DNA of 37,993 nucleotides from an uncultured Acidobacteriota bacterium (GCA_903873705.1 CAIQPK010000044.1:1-37993); one strand, 5' to 3'. Shown: positions 24,370-32,609, counted from the first letter of the stretch. Translations and numbers: made by a program. The notes: generated by a model from the sequence alone, not told the origin.

Positions 24370-24879
24370 ATTTATCAAGTCAAATTTTGACAAGTTCCCA
24401 CCCAGGCGGGCAACGCTTCCGCGTGTTCGTCCCAGTCTCCGCTGATTTTCACAAAATCGTAAGCCTCGCGTTCATCATATTTCAGAGTATTCAGGGCACA
24501 CGGGGCAAATAAATGTGCGTCGCAAACTAACTCGTGTGACCCGCGAACTAGGAATAAGTTCAGTTGTTATTGACATCTTGTAAGTCAGGTGCCGCGGGAC
24601 CACCTAAGTCATTTCATTCGAGGTGGCTTCGTTATCTTTCAAAAAGGTCTAACTTTTTGCCGTGGGTTCCTGCAGTTACATGGGATAGAAAGTCAGTTAA
24701 CGTGACATGAGTGGGACGGTGAGGGGGTGCACCGTCGAAAAGCTTTCATTGCTGACAAGCGGGTTTTTGCGAAGAAACATACTCTGGTTGAGGGTGTTAT
24801 ATGGGCTATGGTAGATTGTTGGTCGCTGAGTCGCAGACCAGCAAGATGCGAATTCGCTTTCAGAAGGGCACACCATAGG
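24370..24879. other. Spacer after tRNA with small inverted repeats
   Basis: No gene is supported. Seen are a 13-bp palindrome GTCAAATTTTGAC (24379-24391) just after the tRNA, a hairpin CCACCT/AGGTGG (24600-24605 with 24621-24626), and CAAAAAG/CTTTTTG (24640-24646 with 24653-24659). A TTGACA at 24570 has no fitting -10. The frame of the next gene is open back to 24727, but nothing there resembles coding sequence. It marks the change from housekeeping genes to the exported-protein region. Confidence 0.45.
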
Positions 24880-25971
24880 ATGAAATACTTTGCCAGCTCG
24901 GCCATGCTCCTGGTTTTAGCGTCCACGTCGCTTGGAGGCCGTGCGCAATCTCCGCAAGCCCCTCCTGCTTCGCCTCCGGTGGCCGCTTCTCAGGCTCCTG
25001 CCTCGTTTAAAGATGAAGGGCTGCCCGATCCGTATAAGGCGCCGGTCGAAAACTGGGGAACCCCCCTTCCTGATGGCAGAAAACTTGGCGCGACCATCGG
25101 CGTCTCGATCGACAGCAAAGGCAACCTGTGGGCTGTGGAGCGCTGTGGAACGACACGGAGTTGCGTCGGCCATGATGACGTTTCGCCAATTTTGGAATTC
25201 GATGTTAAGACCGGGAAGCTGATCAAGGCTTTTGGAGCCGGTATGATCGTGATCCCGCATGACATCTTTATCGACAAAAACGACCACGACGCGGTGTGGG
25301 TGGTTGACCAGGGGCTGGATGGGAACAGAGGGCAGCAGGTCTGGAAGTTCAGCCCGGAGGGCAAGGTTCTGCTGACGCTCGGCACTGCCGGCAAGAAAGG
25401 CCTGGGCCCGGATACTTTCAATGAGCCGTGCAGCGTAGTGGTTGGGAAGAACGGAGATATTTTTGTCGCTGACGGTCATGGAGCGCGAAATCAGACGGTT
25501 GCGCGGATCGTCAAGTTCTCCAAGGATGGCAAGTACATCAAGGACTTCGGCAAGAAGGGTAGCGCGCCGGGTGAGCTGGATGAGCCCCATGCGATCACGA
25601 TGGATGCCGAGGGCAGGGTGTTTGTGGCTGACCGCAATAACCATCGCGTCAGCATCTTCGATCAGGACGGCAAGTTTCTGGAAGCGTGGACGCAATTTGG
25701 TATCCCAACCGGCCTTGAGGTCGATCGCTCGAAGGATGTGCTTTACGTAACGGATAACTTCCTCCGTGCGGATTCCCCGTACAAGCGCGGCGTCCGTTTT
25801 GGAAGCGCAAAGACAGGCAAGGTCGCCGGATTCATCGAGTACCCGAGCCAGGACCCGAAGTCGAACTCGCTTGGACCGGATGCGGTTGCCGTTGAAGAAG
25901 ACGGTACGCTGTTCATGGGCGAAAACGACCGGCAGATGATCAGCAAGTTCGAGCTGAAGAGCAAGAAGTAA
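24880..25971 (+). CDS. Secreted NHL-repeat beta-propeller protein
   Basis: A 363-residue protein with a Sec signal peptide (1-23, GGRAQ), then a Pro/Ala-rich linker and a propeller of about six NHL blades. The clearest blades are F-N-E-P-C-S-V-V-V-G-K-N-G-D-I-F-V-A-D, L-D-E-P-H-A-I-T-M-D-A-E-G-R-V-F-V-A-D-R-N-N-H-R-V and I-P-T-G-L-E-V-D-R-S. The D-R-N-N-H-R-V blade recalls peptidylamidoglycolate lyase and other propeller lyases, but catalytic identity is not shown. ATG 24880 opens the signal peptide. The longer upstream frame is rejected. It converges with the cytochrome gene. Confidence 0.8.
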   Translation: MKYFASSAMLLVLASTSLGGRAQSPQAPPASPPVAASQAPASFKDEGLPDPYKAPVENWGTPLPDGRKLGATIGVSIDSKGNLWAVERCGTTRSCVGHDDVSPILEFDVKTGKLIKAFGAGMIVIPHDIFIDKNDHDAVWVVDQGLDGNRGQQVWKFSPEGKVLLTLGTAGKKGLGPDTFNEPCSVVVGKNGDIFVADGHGARNQTVARIVKFSKDGKYIKDFGKKGSAPGELDEPHAITMDAEGRVFVADRNNHRVSIFDQDGKFLEAWTQFGIPTGLEVDRSKDVLYVTDNFLRADSPYKRGVRFGSAKTGKVAGFIEYPSQDPKSNSLGPDAVAVEEDGTLFMGENDRQMISKFELKSKK

Positions 25972-26083
25972 CGGCTAGTACCGGGCTGTTCTATAGGTCC
26001 CTCTGGAAAGTTATTTCCAAAGCGGCGCGGTTGCGAAGATTGCTCGCAACCGCGTTTCGCAGTTCAGGTTGAAAACGCGCGAC

Positions 26084-26123
26084 AAAAAAAATCGGCGAGA
26101 CACTTTTAAAAGTGTCTCGCCGA
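26084..26123 (-). terminator. Intrinsic terminator of the cytochrome c gene
   Basis: A perfect 32-bp palindrome (26092-26123, arms of 16 bp centred on TTTTAAAA) is followed on the minus strand by eight T residues (26091-26084). It lies 33 bp past the cytochrome stop. On the plus strand no T-run follows, so it mainly serves the minus strand. Confidence 0.85.
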
Positions 26124-26156
26124 ATGTGTCTGCCTCAATCTGAGGAGTTACTTTGC

Positions 26157-26618
26157 CTAAGGCTTTTGAGCCAGGATTTTGACTGTCTTGAGGGGCAAGG
26201 CGTCTGCGGGTAGCTCGACCTTTCCTGCGGGGAACTTATTGGCGCTGAGCACGTAAGCCAGAATGTCGGCTGATGTGGCCTGCGACATTGAGCCGGGATT
26301 GGTCAATGGCATGGTGTTTTGGATACGCTCAAAGAGCGCGCCAGCAGTAAGGCTGTTCCAGTTCGACATGAAGTTTGGGCCCGTAAGCGGGGGCGCCATT
26401 TCCATACCGGCGAGATCATCGCCATGGCACGCGGCGCAATTTTGTCCGTAAGCTGCCTTGCCCCGGTCGGCCTGCGCCTGGGTGTACACGCCGTCCCAGA
26501 CTGTTTTTGTGGTGGGAGCAGGAGCTTCCTGGAACGAAGGCTGCGCATTCACAGCAGTAAATAAAGCGCTGGCCGTGATAACGCCGGCAACCGCAAAAAA
26601 TGCCATTCTGACCTTCAT
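26157..26618 (-). CDS. Exported mono-haem c-type cytochrome
   Basis: A 153-residue protein with a Sec signal peptide (1-26, AVNAQ) and one haem motif C-A-A-C-H (N-C-A-A-C-H-G-D-D-L-A-G), preceded by Y-T-x-A-Q-A-D-R-G-K-A-A-Y. M in the M-P-L-T-N-P-G-S-M segment is the likely distal haem ligand. Such small cytochromes take electrons from periplasmic dehydrogenases, often PQQ enzymes. None is encoded here, so its donor is unknown. ATG 26618 has AAGGGAA 5 nt before it. The longer open frame upstream has no ribosome site. Confidence 0.88.
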   Translation of the reverse strand: MKVRMAFFAVAGVITASALFTAVNAQPSFQEAPAPTTKTVWDGVYTQAQADRGKAAYGQNCAACHGDDLAGMEMAPPLTGPNFMSNWNSLTAGALFERIQNTMPLTNPGSMSQATSADILAYVLSANKFPAGKVELPADALPLKTVKILAQKP

Positions 26619-26974
26619 AATTTCCCTTCTCTCCACAAGCTCAACCTTCATATTGCATCGCCGCCGAAGGCCCATAAATCGTCCAAATGATAGCACGGCG
26701 AGTAGTCTCCTCGTCGCGCCACCAGGTGTAACCCGGATTGGCGAGCAAGGTTGTGTTGATTATCGGTCAACGGTACTTTCTCTTCTTAATGAAAAGCTGC
26801 AGTTGGGACGCAACGCTCGGTTACTTATGGCTTGGTCATTCTTCGCTGGCCCACCTATATGTTGTTGCTGAACTTAGCAGGAATGGGCGGTATCCGGGCG
26901 CATGGAAAGCATTCTTGTCTTGTCTGGGAAGACTTGTGTACAATTCGCGTCGATTCCAAATAGAGGTCGTGCGC
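26619..26974. other. Divergent spacer upstream of cytochrome and PrpD-like genes
   Basis: No gene is supported. The spacer carries the cytochrome ribosome site at its left end and a plausible plus-strand promoter at 26915-26944. Short open frames here lack domains and ribosome sites. Confidence 0.4.
26915..26944 (+). promoter_or_regulatory. Candidate sigma-70 promoter for the MmgE/PrpD unit
   Basis: TTGTCT (26915-26920), an 18-bp spacer and TACAAT (26939-26944) match the consensus at 4 of 6 and 5 of 6 positions. It faces the short ORF at 26975 and the MmgE/PrpD gene. Confidence 0.45.
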
Positions 26975-27166
26975 ATGTCAACGTGGAGGCTTCGGACGGA
27001 AAATTTCCAGTCCGCCGGTGCTTTTGCGCTGCTCGCCTTTGGCCCAACGGGACCGATTCGGGCCCAGGCTCAGAGTCAGACTTCAATGTGCGAGGGTGGC
27101 TGGACCGTTTACTTTGCCGACCTTGCCATGACGCGGTATTCACCGTCGGGGCAAGCCACCGACTGA
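26975..27166 (+). CDS. Short ORF with possible export signal, unknown
   Basis: A 63-codon frame with AGAGG 10 nt before its ATG and a candidate promoter upstream. The product begins basic (MSTWRLR), has a hydrophobic stretch A-G-A-F-A-L-L-A-F, and then A-Q-A-Q-S, like a signal peptide with its cleavage site. Only about 30 residues follow. It may be the truncated remnant of an exported protein, such as a cytochrome. G-W-T-V-Y-F-A-D-L-A is faintly like the segment before the haem motif in the neighbouring cytochrome, but the haem motif is absent. Real translation is uncertain. Confidence 0.3.
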   Translation: MSTWRLRTENFQSAGAFALLAFGPTGPIRAQAQSQTSMCEGGWTVYFADLAMTRYSPSGQATD

Positions 27167-27219
27167 GGGTGGTTTGACTTCGCAGCACTTTAGCTTGCTT
27201 CACTTATTGAGGGAGAATT

Positions 27220-28860
27220 ATGAAATCGGAAGAGATGGATAACGGCGGCTCGAAGCTACAGCTTGATCGCCGCGAACTGATGAAGCTGGGCGCAGGTGCG
27301 GCCGGGCTGGCTGCGCTGGCGTCGGGCAAGGCGGCATCCGGACAGGCGTCGGGTGTGCCTTCAACGCCTGCGAACCCTCCGGCTCCAGGCTCCATGCGCA
27401 AGCCGGGTGAGATTGCACCCTTTACGGCCCTGGGTTACAAGAACAACTTCAATCGTCTGGGCAAGAACGGCCCGATGGACGATACGACTGCCAAGATCGT
27501 TAAGTATGTCTACAACTTCAAGCCGTCGGACGTAACGCCGGCTGCGAAGAAGCAGTACGACCGCCTGATGATCGACTCGCTGGCATCGATTGTTGGCGGA
27601 TTTGAGGAAGAGGGCCCACGCGCCTCCGCTGAACTGGCGCGGATGTGTCCTGCCGGCCCGGAGAAGTGCACGGTATTGGGCTACAACCTGACGACGACGC
27701 CGGAGATGGCGACGTTCGCGAACGGCTGCCTGATCCGAGAGGTCGACTGGAACGATACCGAATTTCAAGTCCACTACAGCACGGTGATCCCGGCCGCCCT
27801 GGCGATGGGCGAGGCGTTGCACAAGTCTGGCGCCGACGTGATGGCTGCCATCATGATCGCTTACGAACTGCAGGCAGTTCCGGCCGGTGGTGAGTCGGTG
27901 GTGGCTGCGATGGCTGCCGGCAAGCTGATGGGCCTGGATGAAGACCGCCTGGCCAACGCGTTGACGCTGGCGCTCACACCGCACATTGCTCTGAACAAGG
28001 GCGTGGGTGCAATGTCAATGTGGAAGGGTATGCGTAGCGCGGAGTCGGCAAAGTGCGGCGTGTGGGCGGCCTTGATGGCTCGCGCCGGCGTTACAGGACC
28101 GCCCCAGCCTTTCGAAGGCCGCGGCGGCTACTGGGCCAGCCTGCGCAGCACCGATGCCGGCCCGTCCGGCTTTGCGCGCGGGATCGATGCCAATGGCATG
28201 GGTCGGAAGTTCAACCTGCCGGTGACGGAAGGCGAGAACGTACTGGTGCATACCTGGTACAAGCGGCGTCCGGCTGAAGCATCGTCGCAGGGCATCCTGT
28301 ACCTGATGCCGGAGATTCGTACGTGGCTGGGTGGCACGGAAAACGTCGCTGCCATCCATATCGACATCTCTTATAGCAACTGGGAAGAGATCTGCGACGC
28401 GCCCAAGTGGGATCCACAGAATCGCCAGACCGCCGATCACAGCCTGCCGTTTATTACGGCACAGGCGCTGATCGCAGGCGATATCTTCCTGGACTCTTAT
28501 CGCGAAGACAAGTTCCTCAATCCTGTCGCGCAGGATCTGCTGGCCAAGACGACGATCTCGCCGGTGAACGGCTGGGTAGGTAATGGACCCGCACGCATCG
28601 AGATCACCAAGAAGAACGGTGAGAAGAAGTTCTGGGACACGTACGAAGGACGGCGCGTGGTGGGCAACGAGGATTATCCGCCGCTCACCACAGCGGAACA
28701 AAAAGAGAAACTTGATCGTGCCTGCGCTTTCATGAAGGTGAACCCGGCACAGCGCGACCAGGCCTACAAGATATGGGGAGATACCTCTTCCCTCAAAGAT
28801 TTCGCCGATGCGATGAAAGTCGTGGCGAAGTTCGGTCAACCTAAACCATTCGTAGGATAA
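27220..28860 (+). CDS. Tat-exported MmgE/PrpD family protein
   Basis: A 546-residue protein. Residues 16-22 read D-R-R-E-L-M-K, a twin-arginine motif, followed by a Gly/Ala/Leu hydrophobic stretch and A-S-G-Q-A, so export in folded form is predicted. The rest is an MmgE/PrpD fold. N168-G and D176-W-N-D179 stand where the family has N-G-x-D-F-x-D. H185 is followed by Y instead of the usual P-G. K269 lies in M-W-K-G, and G-x2-A-A-L-M-A-R-A-G-V-T-G-P follows. Family members include 2-methylcitrate dehydratase, cis-aconitate decarboxylase and epimerases, all cytoplasmic. The substrate here is unknown. GGGAG lies 7 nt before ATG. The 115-residue gene follows 19 bp on. Confidence 0.82.
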   Translation: MKSEEMDNGGSKLQLDRRELMKLGAGAAGLAALASGKAASGQASGVPSTPANPPAPGSMRKPGEIAPFTALGYKNNFNRLGKNGPMDDTTAKIVKYVYNFKPSDVTPAAKKQYDRLMIDSLASIVGGFEEEGPRASAELARMCPAGPEKCTVLGYNLTTTPEMATFANGCLIREVDWNDTEFQVHYSTVIPAALAMGEALHKSGADVMAAIMIAYELQAVPAGGESVVAAMAAGKLMGLDEDRLANALTLALTPHIALNKGVGAMSMWKGMRSAESAKCGVWAALMARAGVTGPPQPFEGRGGYWASLRSTDAGPSGFARGIDANGMGRKFNLPVTEGENVLVHTWYKRRPAEASSQGILYLMPEIRTWLGGTENVAAIHIDISYSNWEEICDAPKWDPQNRQTADHSLPFITAQALIAGDIFLDSYREDKFLNPVAQDLLAKTTISPVNGWVGNGPARIEITKKNGEKKFWDTYEGRRVVGNEDYPPLTTAEQKEKLDRACAFMKVNPAQRDQAYKIWGDTSSLKDFADAMKVVAKFGQPKPFVG

Positions 28861-28879
28861 GAGAAAGGACAAACACACT

Positions 28880-29227
28880 ATGTTGAATGCAGTTATCAAT
28901 TTCGTGACAGGCATGAACGGGGCGATGCAGGCGGGCACGCAGACGGTGACCGGCAAGGTCGTTTCCGTTTCCTACTATGGCCAGAACCAGATGCGCCGCG
29001 GTGGCGGGCTGGACCAGGACCTGGCGGCTGCACGCGCGTCGGTAAAGTGGGAAGGCATGCCTGCGGCAATCGTTACCGCCGACGGCAAGTGCTACCAGAT
29101 CATCGGCGGCCTGGCTGCCAACAACAACGCCAAGATCATCGACTTTCTCGGCAAGACGGCCACCATCACCGGCACCGTCTCCGAGATGCACGGCATGTGG
29201 TGCATTTCGGCTGACAGCGCCAGCTAA
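28880..29227 (+). CDS. Small unknown protein paired with the MmgE/PrpD gene
   Basis: A 115-residue protein with no confident family. It has alternating strand-like segments (V-T-G-K-V-V-S-V-S-Y-Y-G and T-A-T-I-T-G-T-V-S-E-M), which suggest an OB-like or small beta-barrel fold, and two cysteines (G-K-C-Y and M-W-C-I). No signal peptide is clear, although the first helix (N-A-V-I-N-F-V-T-G-M) is mildly hydrophobic. AAAGGA precedes the ATG by about 12 nt. It lies between the enzyme gene and a strong terminator, so it ends that operon and may be a partner or accessory of the enzyme. Confidence 0.6.
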   Translation: MLNAVINFVTGMNGAMQAGTQTVTGKVVSVSYYGQNQMRRGGGLDQDLAAARASVKWEGMPAAIVTADGKCYQIIGGLAANNNAKIIDFLGKTATITGTVSEMHGMWCISADSAS

Positions 29228-29296
29228 TTCGTTTTGAAAAAGTATGAAGGGTATTGAGAGTCCGGAAGTTCTTGAGGGGAACCTCATCTCAATCAG

Positions 29297-29331
29297 TCGG
29301 GCAGTTTTCCGGAACTGCCCGAACCCTTTTT
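29297..29331 (+). terminator. Intrinsic terminator of the MmgE/PrpD operon
   Basis: TCGGGCAGTT (29297-29306) pairs perfectly with AACTGCCCGA (29313-29322) around a 6-nt loop, and five T residues follow at 29327-29331. It lies 70 bp after the small gene. Confidence 0.8.
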
Positions 29332-29424
29332 CGGTTGAACATGCTGCGCAGTCGCCACGCTGAGCCATCGCTGGCTGTGCTTTAGTACAATCCACCAGAC
29401 GATCCTGAACGCGATAAGCGCTTT

Positions 29425-29466
29425 CACCGGCAAAACCGGTGCCGTATGCCGGTGTGTTTTCCGGCA
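29425..29466 (+). promoter_or_regulatory. Leader RNA with two alternative folds
   Basis: CACCGG (29425-29430) pairs with CCGGTG (29436-29441), and TGCCGG (29447-29452) pairs with CCGGCA (29461-29466), giving two tandem hairpins. Instead CACCGGCA (29425-29432) can pair over 8 bp with TGCCGGTG (29447-29454), which breaks both. This is the layout of an RNA switch in the leader of the transporter gene. No named riboswitch class is recognised and no T-run follows. Confidence 0.4.
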
Positions 29467-29550
29467 GCCTAACTGATTCGCCTAACTGGGCTGAATGGCT
29501 TTACAGAGCTGCAAACGCATTGAGCTGAACCACAGCGTTACGAGGAATTA

Positions 29551-30810
29551 ATGGCAAACAGCGATCTCACCCCAACGGAAGTTTTCGACAACGGAGCAGG
29601 ACCAGTCCAAACCATGAAGGGGCATGTACCCTCTGTGATCGCCGGATTTTCGGGATGGACGCTGGACTCCTTCGACTTCTTCCTCGTCGTTTTCTGCCTG
29701 ACGTCGATGGCCAAGGAATTCGGCAAGAGCGACAAAGACATGGCGCTGGCGTTGACGATGACGCTCCTGTTCCGTCCCGTCGGCGCCTTCATCTTCGGGA
29801 TGATGGCCGACCGGTTGGGCCGTCGGATGCCGTTGATGGTCAACATCGGTTTCTTTGCTGTGGCGGAAATCATGACAGCGCTTTCCCCGAATTACTGGAC
29901 CCTCATGGTTGTGCGCGCTGTCTTCGGAATCGTGATGGGCGGAAACTGGGGCGTAAGCACCTCGCTGGCGCTGGAGGGCGCACCCGTCAGTAAGCGCGGC
30001 GTTATTTCCGGGCTGCTGCAGGAAGGTTATGCCGCCGGCAATATGCTGGCCGCGATCAGTTTCCTGTTTCTGTTCAACAAGCTCGGCTGGAGGCCACTCT
30101 TCTTCCTGGGCAGCTTGCCGGCGATTCTGCTCGTCCTCTTCATCCGGTTCAAGGTGCGCGAGTCACCGGTCTGGATCAGCAGCGTCCAGAAGATCAAGAA
30201 GACACTCACGCGGGCGGAAAAAAATCGCGAGATTCTTTCACACTGGAAGCTCTTCGCTTTCCTGGTTGCGTTCATGACGATGATGCTCTTTGCATCCCAC
30301 GGTACGCAGGATATGTATCCCACTTTCCTGCAGCGTCAGTGGCACTTTACGCCGCAACAGCGCTCGGTGTTTACCCTGGTTGGCGGTGCTGGCGCTATCT
30401 TTGGCGGGTTGCTATTCGGGCATCTTTCCAGTACCTGGGGGCGACGCCGCACCATCATCATCGCGTTCGTTATCGGGTTGATTGTTATCTGGCCATGGGC
30501 GTTTGCTTCGTCTAAGGCTGTGCTGATGCTCGGTGTCTTCCTCATTCAGTTTGCCGTTCAGGGAGCGTGGGGTATTGTGCCGGTGCATTTGGCTGAGCTG
30601 TCGCCCACTTCGGTTCGCGGACTGCTGCCGGGGCTCGCTTACCAGACCGCTGGTATCATTGCCAGCTCCGTGGTCTACATTGAGCCGTACATTGCGGAGA
30701 AGAGAGGGTACGGCAGCGCCATGGCTATTGTGGCCGCGGTGGTGTTCATTCTGGCCTCGATCATGACGGCGCTCTCGAAGGAACGGCGTGGCGAAAGCTT
30801 CGAAAACTAA
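29551..30810 (+). CDS. MFS transporter, SHS-like carboxylate:H+ symporter
   Basis: A 419-residue membrane protein with 12 predicted helices. The first helix carries F-S-G-W-T-L-D-S-F-D-F-F, the acidic pattern of the sialate/lactate (SHS) and aromatic-acid (AAHS) MFS groups. Loop 2-3 has G-x2-A-D-R-L-G-R-R, repeated in the second half as G-H-L-S-S-T-W-G-R-R-R. These carriers import organic acids with protons. The exact substrate is unknown, but the MmgE/PrpD gene nearby is consistent with a carboxylate. GAGGA lies 6 nt before ATG. Its transcript has the switch-like leader and ends at a long terminator. Confidence 0.82.
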   Translation: MANSDLTPTEVFDNGAGPVQTMKGHVPSVIAGFSGWTLDSFDFFLVVFCLTSMAKEFGKSDKDMALALTMTLLFRPVGAFIFGMMADRLGRRMPLMVNIGFFAVAEIMTALSPNYWTLMVVRAVFGIVMGGNWGVSTSLALEGAPVSKRGVISGLLQEGYAAGNMLAAISFLFLFNKLGWRPLFFLGSLPAILLVLFIRFKVRESPVWISSVQKIKKTLTRAEKNREILSHWKLFAFLVAFMTMMLFASHGTQDMYPTFLQRQWHFTPQQRSVFTLVGGAGAIFGGLLFGHLSSTWGRRRTIIIAFVIGLIVIWPWAFASSKAVLMLGVFLIQFAVQGAWGIVPVHLAELSPTSVRGLLPGLAYQTAGIIASSVVYIEPYIAEKRGYGSAMAIVAAVVFILASIMTALSKERRGESFEN

Positions 30811-30827
30811 AACGCGGATAGGTATTC

Positions 30828-30877
30828 AAAAACCGTCAGCCACCATGGGGAGATTTTCGTGGTGGCTGACGGTTTTT
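30828..30877. terminator. Bidirectional terminator
   Basis: An 18-bp perfect stem (30828-30845 with 30860-30877) has A5 at its left foot and T5 at its right foot around a 14-nt loop. It serves both the transporter gene and the convergent Cys-cluster gene. Confidence 0.88.
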
Positions 30878-30910
30878 GCGTGTGCGTGAGGGCGAGCCTG
30901 CGCCGCTGGA

Positions 30911-31861
30911 TTATTGAGGATGGCTTCCGGCAGGCGGTGGTGGGGCGGTCTGGGAGTCGATGCCAAACTCGCGCGCGCGTTTGGTCACCGCCGTCAGCAG
31001 TTCATCGGCCCACGTCTTGTTTTCTGATGGCGCGAATAGCGAGCCGCTGGTTTGCGTGGCATCTTCGATATCGCTTATGGATGCAGATAGAGCGATGTTC
31101 AGGGAGCGGCCGAGGTCCAGCATGGCGTCGTTCCATCCAAGCACGGTTACTTGCTGTTCAAGTCCCACTGTCGCTCCGTCGGAAACATCCTTATTGAGAG
31201 CAAAGATAGGCACCAGACCCTTCCCGGTGTCGTGAGCTGTGCGGCAGGCTTCCACGCTGGTCGAGTTATAGCCGCGGCATACCAGCGGGCGGACCTTGTA
31301 GACCGAGCAGCGCTCATTGACCAGGAGAGGGCAGGGTACCGTCTCTTTAGTCGGAGCGTTCACGTCTCGGCCCTGCATCTGAAGGGCGTACGCTTGAGCG
31401 CGTTGGACCAGAGCGGCGCGGGCAATCGGATCGAAGTTGGAGTCGATGTGGTGGAGAATCCGGAGCAATTCAGGCACGGATGCCAGTACGCCCGGCTTGC
31501 GGCAGCAGTAGGAGCAGCCTTCGCGGCAGTCCAAAGCCGGCTTGTAGCGGTCTGTGACGGTGGCGATCATCTGGTCGGCATAAACCGAGACCCGGGCGGC
31601 GCTGCTTGCCAGGGCGCCCACGTCGGTGCTCTGCTCGAGTTCCTTTGCGGCCAGGGCGTTACCCACCGATCGGCTCAGCTCAAAGATCTGCACGCGGATG
31701 CGGTAAGCCGCCTGCTCGATGGTGAGGCCCTGGTCTGAGGGTGACTGCAGCCTGGGTGAGGGAGGGGGAAGTGGCCGCACGGCTGGGTCTGCTGACGCCT
31801 TGAGCGCAGCTGCGCGGTCCTGGAGCAAACGGTCACGGGTTTGTTGGCGACGGCGGGACAT
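30911..31861 (-). CDS. YkgJ-type cysteine-cluster protein
   Basis: A 316-residue protein with the YkgJ zinc/iron-chelating pattern: C112-x3-C116-x2-C119-C120 (CREGCSYCC), then C177-P-L-L-x4-C185-x-V-Y-x2-R-P-x2-C195-R-G-Y and C206. The N-terminus is basic and Pro-rich, without a signal peptide, so it is cytoplasmic. The metal and function of the family are poorly known. Start 31861 is preferred over 31921 because the extra 20 residues look non-conserved. Neither start has a strong ribosome site. It is the only gene of its strand between the transporter and propeller-cupin genes. Confidence 0.75.
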   Translation of the reverse strand: MSRRRQQTRDRLLQDRAAALKASADPAVRPLPPPSPRLQSPSDQGLTIEQAAYRIRVQIFELSRSVGNALAAKELEQSTDVGALASSAARVSVYADQMIATVTDRYKPALDCREGCSYCCRKPGVLASVPELLRILHHIDSNFDPIARAALVQRAQAYALQMQGRDVNAPTKETVPCPLLVNERCSVYKVRPLVCRGYNSTSVEACRTAHDTGKGLVPIFALNKDVSDGATVGLEQQVTVLGWNDAMLDLGRSLNIALSASISDIEDATQTSGSLFAPSENKTWADELLTAVTKRAREFGIDSQTAPPPPAGSHPQ

Positions 31862-31921
31862 TTTCTTTGCTCGCTGCTGGTCTCTCGGCCGCGCTGGGGG
31901 CGACCTGATGATATCAGGCAT

Positions 31922-32609
31922 GACTATGAGGCGAGGATCACTGTTCCCAGCGGGTCGGAGCTGGTCGAGTGGGCTGTTCGCTTGGCGATTATCGTACTAA
32001 AGGGTGCGCAGCGAGACGTCCGGGCCTTCAGGGTGGTTGTTTCATAGCCATTACCGAGGGCAGCAGAAGGCACGATATCCGACACGCTTTCACCTTGTGG
32101 ATTTTAACTGGGACCCTGGTCGATATTCAGCTCGAAGACGTTGCAGTCGGGCGGGAATATTAATCAGCCAGGCCACGTGGGGAGGCCCTTGATATAAGGG
32201 CTTTGGATTAGGTTGTTCGTCGTAAAACACGTGCTTGCCGTACTTCCAGAAAATAAATCGACGGGCGCAGGAGCTTCTAACTCAGGCATAAATGGCCGGC
32301 ATTTCTTATACGCACAACTTATTGACGAACGTACTCGCACCGGCTGTTCGCTTCCGGTCTCGCTATTTATTTCAGCGTTTTATGCAATGAAAATGCGCGT
32401 TTCGGAGTGGTTGGAAGTCTTATTTCCCGGATTACACGCTTGATGAATATCTGTCAAGAAACTACCCAAAACCTGCGCCATTGCAGGAGAACTCGTCATT
32501 GACAATGGCAATTCTCAGGGTATATACCGGTTGAGCTGCAAAATAAGCTAAACGCGATGCTGACGAAGCGCCGGCATCCCTAAACCTTGAGAGAACCAGG
32601 TAAAAGTTG
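31922..32609. other. Long AT-richer spacer before the propeller-cupin gene
   Basis: About 690 bp without a supportable gene. It is visibly richer in A and T than its flanks (especially 32200-32450) and carries only short frames without domains. It holds a hairpin GCCCTT/AAGGGC (32185-32201) and the strong promoter at 32499-32526. It may be the scar of a lost gene or insertion. Confidence 0.45.
32499..32526 (+). promoter_or_regulatory. Near-consensus sigma-70 promoter
   Basis: TTGACA (32499-32504), a 16-bp spacer and TATATA (32521-32526). It lies about 84 bp before the propeller-cupin ATG and is the best promoter in the window. Confidence 0.7.

Larger units (their letters stand above)
29228..29550. 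other. Spacer with terminator and structured leader
   Basis: No protein gene is seen. It holds the terminator at 29297-29331, a TACAAT (29386-29391) that may be the -10 box of the transporter gene, the switch-like hairpins at 29425-29466, a 9-bp direct repeat GCCTAACTG (29467-29475 and 29480-29488) and the ribosome site GAGGA before ATG 29551. Confidence 0.5.

Noticed and set aside
24570-24600. TTGACA at 24570 as a promoter
   Set aside because: No -10 hexamer lies at 16-18 bp spacing.
24727-24879. N-terminal extension of the NHL-repeat protein
   Set aside because: The extra residues are not signal-like, and a normal Sec signal begins at 24880.
27115-27129. A C-R-P-C-H haem-like motif in a second frame over the short ORF
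   Set aside because: It overlaps the segment that would precede a haem motif, so no single frameshift restores a cytochrome, and there is no signal peptide in its own frame.
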